DNA of 64,000 bases, taken from the NCBI GenBank assembly GCA_031841125.1, contig CM063113.1, positions 16,389,312 to 16,453,311 on the forward strand, written 5' to 3'. Source of the stretch: Acanthococcus lagerstroemiae (Eukaryota > Arthropoda > Insecta > Hemiptera > Eriococcidae). Made by a program: the position numbers and the translations under genes. Below the pieces are notes generated by a model. It was not told the origin of the DNA. It was given only the letters and a program-made list of their open reading frames with translations, and ran no database searches. Below are positions 12,241-23,762 of the stretch, piece after piece (positions within the stretch are counted from its first letter, which is position 1; the number at the start of each line of letters is the position of its first letter).

Positions 12241-13078
12241 AGCACCGGTATTCCAAGAAGAGTTTTGTGCATTGTTTTTTTCGTCTTCAAAGGCCATAAG
12301 TGAAGATACAGTATTAACGTTTGGAAATCTAAAAATTGATGTTTGGACTAAGCTCGTTTTGGAATATCGGTCTCTCGCTTTTAATTTTCTGATTTTTATT
12401 TGACGCTCTGCAAAGCGTGTTGGTAAGAAGTGACTACAGTCACGGACCAATTCTCTCGAATACGAAAAGAAAATTGAAAAGGCAGTCCTGAAGCTTGTGG
12501 GTTTAAAGTCGGACTAAGAAATCAGAACTAGCGCGAGATATGACAGAATTGTTACGCGATCGGATCCCGTCTTTCATCTTTCCTCTCTTTCAAATTTTCC
12601 CTCAATTATTCTTGTGCCTGTGTCTTTATTCCTATCCATTTCCTCTGTCTTTATATCGGTTTACAGATCAGTTCTAGTGTTCTTATCTTTGAAATAATAT
12701 AAATATGGATACTAGTATCTCTACGGAAGGAGAAAAAATGGGAGAACAAAATCGCAAGCTTTCTACACCTACGAATGATGTAATTTCCTGTTTATAAGTC
12801 CCGTGTCCCAGTATCTCCTCTAGCTAGCTGCCATCAAGAGATCCAAGATCTATCCTAGGTAGAGAAGATGGAATTCCACCACTTTTTCCTTACAATTTGC
12901 ATAACTGGTTTTGGATAAATTTCTATGCCTGAGTGTAGTTGTATTTGGAACTTGCATCCCGTTTCTGTTTTCTGACACCAAGACTTTTCTAACTATGGAG
13001 CCGATTCTCTCAACGAGTCTGTTGCTCACTTTGTTTCAGATTGATGGGTGAGCTGAATTTTCAGTATCTAACGGTGTA
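12241..13078. other. Gene-free stretch
   Basis: No gene, repeat or RNA recognised; short open frames only. Confidence 0.45.
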
Positions 13079-13100
13079 AACACACACACACACACACACA
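13079..13100. repeat. (CA)n microsatellite
   Basis: Eleven uninterrupted CA dinucleotides. Confidence 0.95.
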
Positions 13101-14930
13101 GAGAACTCAAAGAATCTACTACGTTATAGAATCCAAAAATTATTTTGCTGGTTTTTGACGAAACAGTATTTCGTTCGTGGGAGCCTACCGTGTACGGGAG
13201 GTGAACATACCCAGCAACTATGTAGGACCATTTGACAATGGAGTTAGAAATCACCGAATTGAGATGTAAATATCAACCGCTGTTCTTCAGCTTCCAATAC
13301 ACGACACTATTGAATCGAATTTTCCCTTCATTTTCAAATAGTTTGTCCTCGACTGCATCCGACTGTAAGGAATGGGAAGAATGCAAAAACACGTGTTCAC
13401 CCGCGTACAGGCCGCTAAAACAAACAATGAAAAGCTGAGTCAGCACCTACTTATCTGGTCAAGCTTTTCCCCATCAAGTTCCCCTTCGTCGCACTGGCGC
13501 GGAAGAGTATATTATAATAAAGAGGACGTTTAAAGGGTCGCTGAAATTCGCCACAAAAGGGATTATTTCCGTTCGGAGAGGCGTCTTACATGCAGTAAAG
13601 GTTCACTAATGGGCGTTCAACTTAGCCCTGATAATAAGCATGTACTCGTTCTGCTGTGCTGATGGAAGTTCTTCGTACGTTGCGGAGAAGTTTCTTTGGA
13701 GCTGAAAAAATAAACACGATGGCGTTAGACTCCATACCAATTTTTTTTTTGTTTCAGAATGTAGACTCATCGTATCGTTTACATCGAACTTTGTTTTTTG
13801 TTTTCATTTTATGCCGTAAAAGGCTAGATGTGACCCAAATTTCTATTTTCCTTCCCTTTTTCCTAGTATGTTGATTCAAGAGGATGTTTCTGTGTGGTAG
13901 TGCTAGTCTTCAAATTGATCATTATGCCCCTGCAAACTCACGTGCTACATTTCACACTTTCGTAATTCGCGCGATTTTTCCCAAATCCATTTCTGTTTTC
14001 TTCTCTCTGTGGACGATTATATCATGTGAAATCAATTTATTGACAACGATAGTGGCAAAGTGTATTTGACTAGAACCTATACGGTGCTTGGTGAGTGGAG
14101 GGAAGAAAGCTTTTGAACATCAGAGCAAGTTTTCTTATTTCAAATTTTGAGAAGTTCATCCACAAGAAGTCTAATTTTTTAAGGAAGATGAGAAACTTTA
14201 ACGGCGTCAACGCGACGAGGAAAGTTCAAGTCTGTGATGACATGTTATGAAATTTGGAACCTAGTTTTCGAAAATCGATTCAGGCGAGTATTGCTAAAGG
14301 TCATCGTTACTAGTCAACAAAATTTGGGTTGAATTTATCGATATCTCTCTAGTAGGTTTTTTTGAACCTCGAACAGTTGCCCAATGGAGCCAATTTCAGT
14401 CCCATTTCTTCCTTTTCGTGATGACAGATGTTTGAGTTACCCACTTCCGAAACTAATTGAGTAACCAGCATTTCGATTTTCAGTTACTGGCATCATCGGA
14501 TATGTTCAAAATAGTTATTCGCATGTATTTGTATTTTATCTGTGAAGTTGAACTATACTTCCAAAACTGATCAGCTGGTAACCCATTTTTGAAACTTATC
14601 ATCTGTGTTAGTGTTTACTGATAACTACGATCACCTTTGCGTCCTTAATAAATTGATCTTGCAAGAGAGAGAGAAAAAAAAGAAAATGATTTCAAAGGCC
14701 AGTAACTAGAGAAAAAAAAATCGAATAATAGTTCCAGAATTTATTATGTTATGGTGCACTTCCAAAATTAACCAAGACATTTCTTTTCGACTTCCTACCT
14801 TACAATTGTGACCGAATGTACTTGGAACTTTGCAAGATACCCATATCACCAGGGAAGAAATAAAAAATTCATCTCCCAGTTTTTTATTGCCCTGAACAAT
14901 TTTCTGTTTATACGAAAGGACTTTGTTGAT
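13101..14930. other. Gene-free stretch
   Basis: Only short unconvincing frames on both strands. No transposon ends or structural RNA seen. Confidence 0.45.
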
Positions 14931-14934
14931 TAAA

Positions 14935-15160
14935 GGAAGCAAATGATGTTGAAGGGGAGTGGATAGCACTAAGAAAGCAATAAATCTGGCAGCCAGGAAG
15001 AAAACAGGTATTCAAATAATAGAAAAGAGGAAACCTTGGGTGAATAATGAAATATTAGAGTTCATGGCAGAAAGAAGGAGTATAAACAAGTCAGTAATAG
15101 AGAAAGTGAGGAAAAATATAAAGCGTTAAGAAATCAAATACAGAGAGAATGTGTGATGGT
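14935..15160 (+). pseudogene. RTE-like non-LTR element, fragment 1 (between endonuclease and RT)
   Basis: Translation gives a stretch including KKAINLAARKKTGIQ and PWVNNEILEFMAERRSI. The order (lysine-rich helix, K-PW, then a run of E/R residues) is the linker between endonuclease and RT domains in RTE-like and related elements. It breaks at 15160 where a copy of repeat A intervenes. The endonuclease itself is not seen upstream, so the element is 5'-truncated or decayed there. Confidence 0.6.
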
Positions 15161-15164
15161 GTAG

Positions 15165-15540
15165 ATTTTTTTGGGTTTTGCGAAAGAGAGACGTGTTTAA
15201 TTCAAACCGCAGCGAGAACATTCGAAATCATAGAAAACAAGAACTTGTAGAAAAAGCACGTGTGTTGATAGATATTCAAAACAGACCTTTTTGCGAGAGC
15301 TAGAAGGAATAAACTGTAACTAAGGTGAATTAACCAGGTGTCCTGTCTGGGTCGATCGAAAGAGAAAAAGGAGAGTGAGTCATGCGACTAAGAATAAGAA
15401 GAAAGTGGTTTTCAAAATATCACGTTCGGGAATGCAGGAGACAAAATACGTTCGTTCGATACTCGCTTTCTGCTGCACCGAAAGTAACCAGGCAAGATGA
15501 TATGTAAACATGAGAGAAGATCGTCACAAAGGTAAAAGAA
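15165..15540. repeat. Repeat A, copy inserted in the non-LTR element
   Basis: Matches 4718-5140 in order along its length. It sits between two pieces of the same non-LTR reading frame, so it inserted after the non-LTR element. This gives a relative age for repeat A and indicates that it is, or was, mobile. Confidence 0.6.
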
Positions 15541-15544
15541 ATAT

Positions 15545-15890
15545 GGATTTATCAGAATTGTGAGGAAATTGAGGAGCACCTAAAAATAGGAAAATCCCAT
15601 TAGACATATAATAAAGGAAGAAGATATTTTGGAGCAAGAACACAGAGAACAAATAATTTAACGGATGAAAAAAGAAAATTATGAGTCTAAAATGGGCAAA
15701 GCAAAAAGATAAACTGAATGAGAATAGAGCAGCGGGTGAGTAAATATATGCAAAGAGAAGATACTGTGGAAAATGAAGAATGAGGAGATCCTATTTTGAG
15801 TTCAGAATTTGGTCAAGCGCCGAAAAAGTGAAAGCAGGTAAAGCGGAAGGAGTTGATGAAATTGAGTACGGGTAAGTAAGAAGGGCCCAA
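15545..15890 (+). pseudogene. RTE-like non-LTR element, fragment 2
   Basis: Decayed coding sequence with several stops and frameshifts. The clearest piece, about 15822-15862, reads KVKAGKAEGVDEI, which corresponds to the 'K..KA.G.DEIP' motif at the N-terminus of RT domains in this class. Similarity is lost after about 15890, where another insertion or unrelated sequence begins. Confidence 0.55.
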
Positions 15891-16900
15891 GTTGCAAAAC
15901 CTCGTTTTGAGAAAATGGCGTCTAAAATTTTTAGTGCTATACTGTTCGAGATTAGTATGAAATTAAACAAAATGATAGATAATAAAAAGTTGGTGGTAAC
16001 CCTAGGCAATACGTATCATTCATTAAGAATATTCTAAACTATCCAGTTTAATAGTAACATCGATGGAAAGCGAGTACTGTTTCGGTCCTTCTTACAAACC
16101 TCGACTTTCCATCGCCGGAATCATAATTTTTTGATAGGAACTTTCATGAATAAACGTCTCAAGTGAGCAAAATTTATGTACAGTGTCATGTAGACATGTC
16201 TTCATTAATCATTAGTCCATACAAATAATGCCTTACAGAGATTTTCAACTCGTTAATCATCACAAGGCTCAATTTTCCATTGCATTTGCAGCGACAAGCC
16301 TCTTCAGAAACTGTAAAAATAACCAAACATACAGGCCTGTAACCAGGATTCTCTTTAGAAGGGGGAGCTCTTTAGGGGCTCGCCAAGGACACCCAACTTA
16401 TGAATATTTTCTAACAAGGTGAGGGGGGTAGTAACCCGTGACCCACTGATTCATATTTGAATATAATCTTCTATCACCGACCCCCCCCCCCTCACCTAGG
16501 TAACATAAAATATTCAAACTTTTATTTTTGCCCCAGTTTTTTCCTTTAAATTTTTCAAAATTTTCTTTTGACCTAGAAAAAAAAATTAAAAAAAACTATC
16601 GAAAGGGGGCTCAGATTGGTTGAGAGGCTCCCCTTTTACTCTGTCTCACCCCCTAATTGCGGGACTGTAGAAATATTACTCACGTAACTCGTATGATAAT
16701 ACGAACAGATAGGTACGTTCGTGTAAATCAACAATAAATCAAAGAAAGCTTGACCTTCCTAATTTTAAATGCGTTTTTATCGGCGACTGATTGATGGAGT
16801 TATGCAGTTAACACAAAAATGTGCAGGAAGCTTTGGAGATTCATAATTATGATGACCCGTAAAATTAGCTTTAGTTGAGTTGGGCCTTTTCTGTTTACCC
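15891..16900. other. Insertion or decayed sequence between LINE fragments
   Basis: About 1 kb separates RT N-terminal and RT core pieces of the same non-LTR element. It holds a C-run (16481-16491) and T/A-rich DNA. No terminal inverted repeats or coding motifs were recognised, so whether it is an inserted element or rearranged DNA is open. Confidence 0.4.
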
Positions 16901-16924
16901 GTACTCAGTTGCTAGTTATTTATT

Positions 16925-17574
16925 GAAGAATGGAAGAGAAATATTAAAAACAATTTGTATGAAATAATTTGCAGAATGTATGAGGAAGGAAAAAGACCAA
17001 TAGATTTCTAGGAAAGCTGGTTAATTATGATTCCTAAAAAAGCAGGAGTGAGCGAATGTGAATATTATTGTGTAGATTTACTTTTGCATACATCAAAGAT
17101 TCTAGCAAGGATAATAAACCAGAAAATACAACATAAAATGGAAAAAAGGGCGGGTTATTATTTTGGATTTAGAAAAGGTAGAGGAAGTAGGGAAGCAATT
17201 TTATGTTTGAGACGTTTGTTGGAAGGGCGGGGGGGGGGCTTAAAAGAGGTTTAGGTACATATGTAACATTTGGAGATTTGTAAAAAGCTTTGGTAATGTT
17301 GAATGATCAATTATATGTTATAAATATTGAAGGAGATAGGAGTTAAGTATAAAGAAAGAAGAGTAATTTGAAACTTATACGTATAAAGATTAAAAGGGCT
17401 TAAATACAAACAGCGGATGAAGTGAAAGGTGCAAAAATTCGAAAAGGAGTGAGACAAGGTTGCTGTTTGTCATCGGTGCTGTTCAACCTATTTATGAAAG
17501 AAGTAATTGAAGAAATGAATGAGAGGAAATCATATGTGGAAATACAAGGAGGGACGGTTAGAATGATAAGGTTT
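16925..17574 (+). pseudogene. RTE-like non-LTR element, fragment 3 (RT core)
   Basis: Two open segments carry RT motifs in order. Around 17027-17250 come IPKK, LLLHTSKILARIIN, and FGFRKGRGSREAI with the leucine-rich segment after it. Around 17446-17574 comes KIRKGVRQGCCLSSVLFN (RT motif B'), then GGTVRMIRF just before the catalytic FADD box. The sequence is cut exactly there by the Ty3/gypsy element at 17575. Frameshifts near 17250-17420 make it a pseudogene. The order and wording fit the RTE-like clade, but clade assignment is by eye only. Confidence 0.75.
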
Positions 17575-17605
17575 TGTAGTAATCTTATCACGAATGTGAT
17601 AACGG
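17575..17605 (+). repeat. 5' LTR remnant of gypsy element 1
   Basis: Thirty-one bases beginning TGTAGTAATCTTATCACGAA are identical to the first 31 bases of the 3' LTR at 21464. At 17606 the sequence switches to gag coding DNA, which marks the deletion junction. Confidence 0.9.
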
Positions 17606-18411
17606 TAAAGTGCGATTCGTGTAATAAAACCGGTCATGTATCAAGTGTCTGTATTACGTCGCTAACAAAACGTAGGTCGCAACATAACGTAAATAACGTC
17701 GGTAATAATTCTGGAAACGATGATCGTAATAATATTAATTATGTGTCTAATTCAGTTTCGTCTTATCCTAGCTCGTATGCGAATTCATACTACCCTGGCC
17801 AAGTTAATCATGTCACAACTGTTTCGAATATTAGCCAAGCGCCACCGTCTGATAAGATTTTTGCTACTGTTCTTATAGAAAATCGTCCTCAGCGATTTGA
17901 GGTTGATTCGGGTTGCAAATTTACATTAGTGTCTCGCATTTCTTACAATAGTTTAGGCCTGAGCAGCCCGATCGAACCGGCCAATGATGTTGCTTTTACT
18001 ACATATTTAGGTGAACCTTTTATGGCTCGAGGAAAGGTCAAGGTGTCTATTCGTTTTGGCAAGCAGCCAACAAAGAGTGCGGATTTATATATTGTTGATG
18101 ATTATTGTGATAATGTTCTAGGTCGAGATTGGATTCGATTGCTGCGTTTAGACATTTTAGAGCTCGACGACAAGAGTAGGCATCTTAACAATTGTTCTGT
18201 TTACTCTATTTCACAGGCAAATAAAGATATTGTAGAAATCAACAAACGATTTGCAGAAACGTTCAAAGAGGTCGTCGGAAGCATGCCCTCGGATGGTCTC
18301 AAAGCCATTTTGCGATTGCGCGGTCGGTATTCATCAAAGCTCGTCCAGTTCCGTTTGCACTCAGAGAGAGAGTGGAAAAAGAGCTTGATCAGCTCGAAAG
18401 TCAAGGGGTGA
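17606..18411 (+). pseudogene. Gypsy element 1: gag zinc knuckle and protease, 5'-truncated
   Basis: Starts inside gag at a CCHC zinc knuckle (CDSCNKTGHVSSVC, about 17610-17650), followed by a Ser/Asn-rich linker and a retropepsin domain with the active-site triplet DSG in VDSGCKFTLV (about 17905-17935) and the VLGRDWIRL motif (about 18115-18140) typical of gypsy proteases. By chance the frame is open from the preceding non-LTR sequence across the LTR remnant, giving a 329-codon chimeric open frame from 17422 to 18411. The true continuation to RT lies in the -1 frame: the pre-RT motif (KARPVPFALRERV) is read in the next frame from about 18330, so a frameshift lies near 18290-18330. Confidence 0.8.
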
Positions 18412-20954
18412 TATCGAAAAGCACTCACTCGGATTGGGGCTCTCCGTTGGTACTGGTGGCGAAACCAAATGGCTCGTTGCGTCTATGTGTCGACTACAAG
18501 ATCGGAGTAAACCCGCAGATCGAGGACGCCCACTACCCAATTCCGAGAATTGACGAAATTTTGAACGAGTTACGTGATGCGAAGTATTTCTGCGTGCTAG
18601 ACTTGTACAAGGCGTACCTGCATATTCCAGTTGACGAAGAAACTGCGAAAATTCAGACAATTTCAACTCACAAGGGCACATATCAAGTCAATCGTCTGTC
18701 TATGGGCATCAAGTCGGCACCATCAGAGTTCCACCGCGTCCTCAATCAGGTCCTCAGAGGCATTGATGGTTTCATCATGTACTTTGACGACATCATCATT
18801 TTCGCAGCCGATTACAACGGGTGTAGAAAACGGCTGATCGCAGTTCTTGAGCGGCTACAGAGTTTCAACTTGCATGTCAACAGAGCCAAATGTCGATTTT
18901 TTGAGGAGCGCATCGAGTACCTTGGTCACGTGATTTCGCAGAATGTGATTGCAAAATCGCCGAAGAAAGTAGAAGCAATTCTGGAGTGTGCGCGTCCACA
19001 GTCGCAGACAGATGTCAAAGGGTTCCTAGGGCTCATCACGTACTACAGTCGTTTCATTCCAGATGCATCAACAACGACGTACCCTCTCCGTCAGCTTCTC
19101 CAGAAAGACAGAAAATTTTTTTGGTCGGCCAGTTGCGAAGCAGCGTTTCAGAAACTCAAGTCCGAGTTAGCCAGCGACAGAGTCCTAACTCCGTTCAATC
19201 CGGATTTACCAGTGTCATTAGCATGTGATGCAAGTCCAATAGGAATCGGCGCAGTCCTCTCACACACGATTGATGGAGTGGAGAGGCCAGTAGCCTTTGC
19301 ATCAAGGTCACTTACGCCAGCAGAGAAGAACTACTCGCAGTTAGATAGAGAAGCGTTGGCGATTTATTGGAGCCTGCACAAGTTTTTCGAGTACCTGTTT
19401 GCCAGAAAATTCAAGCTGATTACAGACAACAGACCGCTGTACCACATATTCATCGAGAAAAGCAAATTGCCAGCCATGACGTCAGCACGGTTACTCAGAT
19501 ACGCAGCATTTTTGTCATCGTTCAACTACATAGTCGCTCATAGGAAGTCAGAGGAGCATGCCAATGCAGATTTCCTGTCATGGGCACCACTCAAGCGTTT
19601 TGATGAAGAGTCAGATTCGGCAGAAAGTGATGAAGTCAACCACCAGGTCATAAATCAAATTTCGTCAATGGAAGTCAATTGTGAGACCCTAGCTAGGGAA
19701 ACACAAGCAGATGAAGAACTCCGGAAGCTGAAAGAAGAGCTACGAGATGGAAGGAATGTCGATCCAGAATACAGTTTGCAGAATGGTGTCATTTTCAGAG
19801 GGTCACGAGTCGTCATTCCGAAGAAGCTGCGTCCAGAAATCCTGAAAGAGCTACATCATACACATCTCGCCATCAGCAAGATGAAGGCACTCGCAAGACG
19901 GTATTGCCAATGGCCCGGAATCGACAAAGAAATTGAAGCAGTCGTCAAGTCGTGCGCAGACTGCGCAAAAGTCAAAGGAGATCCGCCAAAAGCTGAACTA
20001 CACCACTGGGAAGCACCAATGGAAAATTTCCAGCGCATCCATATGGACTACGCAGGACCAGTGGACGGAAACTATTTTCTGATAGTTGTTGACGCAAAGT
20101 CAAAATGGCCAGAAATTCGAGTTTTGAAGCAAGCTCCTACATCAAGTTCAACCATCCGTCTCCTGTACAGTATCTTCACAACCCATGGTTTTCCAGAAGT
20201 TTTGGTCTCTGACAACGCCACAATTTTTAAGAGCGACGAATTTGGCAGATTTTGTACAAGGAATGGTATCAAGCAGAAGTTCATTGCCCCAGGTCACCCT
20301 GCGACGAATGGCCTCGCCGAACGATACGTGCAGATACTGAAGAATAAGCTGAAGGCAATGAGCAGCATGGATGCATCGAGTGAAGAAAAAGTCCAAGAGA
20401 TCGTATTCAGATTTAGAGCATCGCCATTAGCTGAAGGCAAGTCGCCAGCGGAGCTGTACCTTAACAGGAAGTTTCGCATCCAACTTGATGCACTGAAACC
20501 TCAGAAAGAAAACGCAGCACCAAATCAGAGGAATTTTTCGGGCACAAGACAGCTTAATGTGGGAGACCGAGTCCAGTCACGAAATTACCAAGGAGCAGAA
20601 AATTGGAAGTTTGGCGTCATTGAAAAGAAACTCGGTCGTCTCCATTACGTCGTTAGATTGGATGATGGTTATAACATAAAACGGCACATCAATCAACTTC
20701 GGCAATCAGAGGTTCCGCGAGAAGTCGCGAGCAATTGTCCAGAGAAACGAGTCACTTTTGCACCAGATACTTACCCGCCTTCAAAAAGGCACTATCAACC
20801 ACCCCTACCAATTTCGAGTGGACCGCGAAGACCAAACAGTTATAATACAGGTAATTTTCGCACTCAGACACCGTTAGGTCAGAATAGTCAGTTACGTAGG
20901 TCTGATAGGGCTCGGCAGCCGCCAAGTTTTTATGGTGAGGTAGTAAGTCACTAA
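18330..20954 (+). pseudogene. Gypsy element 1: RT, RNase H and integrase
   Basis: An open frame covers 18372-20954 (~860 codons); homology begins slightly upstream at about 18330. RT motifs include FCVLDLYKAYLHIP and the catalytic MYFDDIIIF (F in place of the usual second hydrophobic of YxDD). RNase H shows LACDASPIGIGAVL and the TDNRPL motif. Integrase has the H2C2 zinc finger (HHTH...CADC, about 19850-19960), then the DDE core with MDYAGP, VSDNATIF and NGLAERYV, and a C-terminal domain with NVGDRV. The domain order RT-RH-INT is Ty3/gypsy. The enzyme core is intact, but the element lacks most of gag and the 5' LTR and has a frameshift before RT, so it is not autonomous. Confidence 0.9.
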
Positions 20955-21463
20955 TGAGCCACAAAATTTTGAAAAAATGTAGGGAATGAGGTATAATTGA
21001 ATTCAAATACGACAAACAATTCTATTTCGCAACTTTGTCCTGTCCTTCTACTAAAATGTTTTAATTTTGTCGCGGAGGGTTTTACCCCTTTGCTATGTCT
21101 TAACATGTCTAATCGTTTTATTTACAGCGTATGATATATTCAATCATTTATTATTATTTTTTTTATATGTCTATCGTCAGCGTGTGTATAACACAAATTT
21201 TCAATTTTGAATCTTATTTGATTTATGCATGTTTATTCTACAATTTTCGTATACGAGATTTTATTAATTTTTATGGGTCATTTTGACCATTATTTCTATT
21301 TGCATTTATTGTCATACTAACAAAGTTCCTATTCCAGATACTAATCCTTTATCCATTTATTCTACTTTATTTTATTATATTTGCCAGGTTTCAAAAGTCT
21401 AATAGTTGCTCAGTTTGAGCCAAATTTTTTGATACAGATGTTTTTTATATTAATGTGGGAGAT
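20955..21463 (+). other. Gypsy element 1: 3' untranslated region
   Basis: AT-rich non-coding sequence between the pol stop and the 3' LTR. It ends with a short purine stretch (gtgggaga) just before TGTAGT, in the position of the polypurine tract. Confidence 0.7.
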
Positions 21464-21632
21464 TGTAGTAATCTTATCACGAATGTGATAACGGGTTTTC
21501 ATTCGTTCGCCCGTTTTAGTCATATTTTATATTTCTCGTTGTTGCTAGTTTTTAGTCTAAATATACGTTCATACAGGTAACACCTTGAGCGTCTTCTTTC
21601 CGTCTACGTTTTATCATGCAAAAGATATAACA
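21464..21632 (+). repeat. 3' LTR of gypsy element 1
   Basis: Starts TGTAGTAATC, ends AGATATAACA (TG...CA) and is 169 bp long. Its first 31 bp equal the 5' remnant. The dyad TTATCAC-gaat-GTGATAA occurs close to its start and could be a protein-binding site; that is inference. Confidence 0.85.
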
Positions 21633-22118
21633 GGTTTGCAAATGACATTGCATTAAAGAACTAGAGGAAACGTTGACAAAGTTGGATGAAAAACTGAAAA
21701 TAAAATACAAAATGAAAATGAATAAAAATAAAACAAAAGTGATAGTCATTAGTAGATGGAAACAAAATCCGATAAATGCCGGAATAAGAGGTGAAGAAAT
21801 AAAGGAGGTAAAGGAATTTAAATATTCAAGAAGTAAAACAGAAATAAAGAGTAGAATAGAACAAGCTAAAAGAGCTGTTGTCAAGAAGGAGACAAATATA
21901 GATTTGGAAGTAACATGGAGATTTCTTCGAACGTATATTATTTGGAATACATTGTATGAATGTGAAAGCTGGAAAATAGGAAAATTAGAAAGAACGAAGA
22001 TAAAAGCTTATGAAATGTGGTGTTATCGGAGAATGTTGAAAATCACATGTATAGAAAAGATCAGGAATGAGGAAGTGTGAAGGCGATTAGGAAGGGAAAG
22101 AGAAATTTGGAATATAAT
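21633..22118 (+). pseudogene. RTE-like non-LTR element, fragment 4 (RT catalytic box to C-terminus)
   Basis: Resumes the non-LTR frame with FANDIAL (the RT FADD box, with D to N at the third position), then an open segment 21673-22080 with KMNKNKTKVIVISR, IKEVKEFKY, EIKSRIEQAKRA, and FEMW-type ending read here as YEMWCYRRMLKIT. These are the thumb and C-terminal motifs of RTE-like RT proteins in the expected order. A stop occurs at 22078-22080 and the frame is then cut by MITE B at 22119. Confidence 0.8.
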
Positions 22119-22368
22119 TGAGGAGCCCATTTCTAAAGTGACCTAACTGAAAAATTATGATTTCAGGAGTTTTTGTTTTCAACACGCTGTCTTGCCGCGC
22201 TAGTGACATACTTTGCAAAAACAACACATTTTTCTTGAAGGTTGAACCTATTAATACCTACATTTAAAAATCCGTTACCTACTTTACTGTTTTGTTTATG
22301 ACGTGTTTAGCTTGTTTTTCTCAAAACTAAAATTTTGTCGTTAGGCCACTTTGAAAGTGGGCTCCTCA
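22119..22368. mobile_element. MITE family B, 250-bp copy
   Basis: Termini TGAGGAGCCC...GGGCTCCTCA with inverted similarity for about 35 bp (including 'aaagtgacctaac'). The trinucleotide ATT flanks the GAGGAG...CTCCTC core on both sides and may be the target duplication. It lies within the C-terminal coding part of the non-LTR relic. Non-coding. Confidence 0.75.
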
Positions 22369-22620
22369 TTTGTAAAGAGAACATTTGAAATAGTAGGTCG
22401 TAATATAAGACAGCCAGTGATATTGTTATCACTGCTAGAGGGAATGGTTGAGGGAAAGAACTGGAAAGGAAAGACGTGAATGAGTAATGAAGAGCCGATA
22501 ACGAAGGATACAATGTGTAAATTCTTGTCGGAAATGACAGTATCAGCACAGGGGGAGGAAAGGAGGGCGACGCAGCCTGCTACTTCAGAGACTACGGAAT
22601 ATATCATCATCACGATAATT
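22369..22620 (+). pseudogene. RTE-like non-LTR element, fragment 5 (C-terminal tail)
   Basis: After the MITE the translation continues with VKRTFEIVGRNIRQPV and LLEGMVEGKNWKGK, the usual 'G..G+R' C-terminal tail of this protein type, then decays into stops. Probably the 3' end of the element; no poly-A or tandem tail is distinguishable. Confidence 0.55.
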
Positions 22621-23760
22621 TGTTTTGGAAGTAGATGATTTAGTTATTTGTCGGTAGGTTCGGGTCAAGGCGGTGCGAAGAAGAAGACGGAGATAATAGA
22701 TTTGTAACCGAACTTGTAACGCTCATAAAACGTTCAATATATTTAATTTTCTTCAGTTTCTTAAAATTTTATCTACTTAACGTTTTCCACACCAGGTCAA
22801 AGTTTAAGCAGGTCTTTTTCCCTTTAGTATTGACGCAATTCCCTCCAGGTTTAAACAATCCAACATCCTCGTGTATTCACGTCAAGACCGGCGGAAGAGC
22901 GAAGGTGCTCTGTGGTGTTAAACGAGTTCTGATTGTGCTCAGTGGCGAAAATTTAGTATCCGTGACCTCTCCCCTCTGTCGTCGTGTCTCCACACCGGGT
23001 GTACAAAGCGAAACGTACCTAATTAGGAGCTCACGTGAAGTAGTGGTGTTCAATTTCGCGCCACAATATCTTCTTCCTCATGCCGTATTTCAGCGAATGA
23101 GTTCGAAGACCAATAACGGAGAAGAGCTCTTTGTGTCGCCTCGAATTAATTTAGCACGTTCGAGCGGTCGTAAATCGTTCGAAACGGGTTAAAGCTTCGA
23201 CCTCTTTTTCCGCCCTCAAAAATGAATGTATCCGTTCGCGGAGAGTATTATGATGTTGGCCGAAACGAAGGATGTAAGGGAGGACAACGTAAGGCCGAGG
23301 AATGAGACGAAACGAAGGAGTCGCGAGTTAAGGGTATTGCTTGCAAAAAGAAAAGCCCGAACACGACGATAAATTAGAGATGCTGTTTCATTTTCGGCCC
23401 ACACATAGCGTGTTGTACACATGCACAGCAAAATATAAGCATCGCTGTGCCGGAAAACGTATCGGAGGAAATTACGATCTCGCCTCGTATTTACGTTCAT
23501 ATAACGAGATAGATGCGACGGCTATGTCTCCTGTTTCCAGCAATTAAAAATGATGAAATTCCTCCGAGAGGAGAACCGAGACGAAATAAGGGCAAATTGG
23601 TTTCGATGTACGACTGGGTGTGCATTCTACCCGTCGTCTGAAAATTTCATTTCTCGTTCGACATTCGCGAGACACTCGAGAGCTTCGCTGATAATGATGC
23701 GACGATTATCTATAGTACTCTCGATATATCGGTATTTTTCCAGAATTTGGGGCACTGTTG
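22621..23760. other. Gene-free stretch with CpG-richer block
   Basis: 22830-23720 is noticeably richer in CG dinucleotides than the surrounding DNA and has a 120-codon open frame at 22830-23192 (+). I recognise no protein in it. It could be a conserved non-coding or promoter region. Confidence 0.35.
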
Positions 23761-23762
23761 AT

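Larger units (their letters stand above)
17575..21632 (+). mobile_element. Ty3/gypsy element 1 (5'-deleted) inside the non-LTR element
   Basis: The boundaries are TG (17575) and CA (21632), flanked by the direct repeat GGTTT at 17570-17574 and 21633-21637. The interrupted non-LTR frame continues on the right with F-A-N-D-I-A, the RT catalytic box. The 3' LTR is 21464-21632 (169 bp). Only the first 31 bp of the 5' LTR remain (17575-17605), directly joined to the gag zinc knuckle, so most of the 5' LTR, leader and gag are deleted. The coding region runs protease, RT, RNase H, integrase. Confidence 0.9.

Noticed and set aside
22830..23192. 120-codon open frame in a CpG-richer block
   Set aside because: Residues show no domain or repeats and codon use looks unselected; kept only as a composition note.
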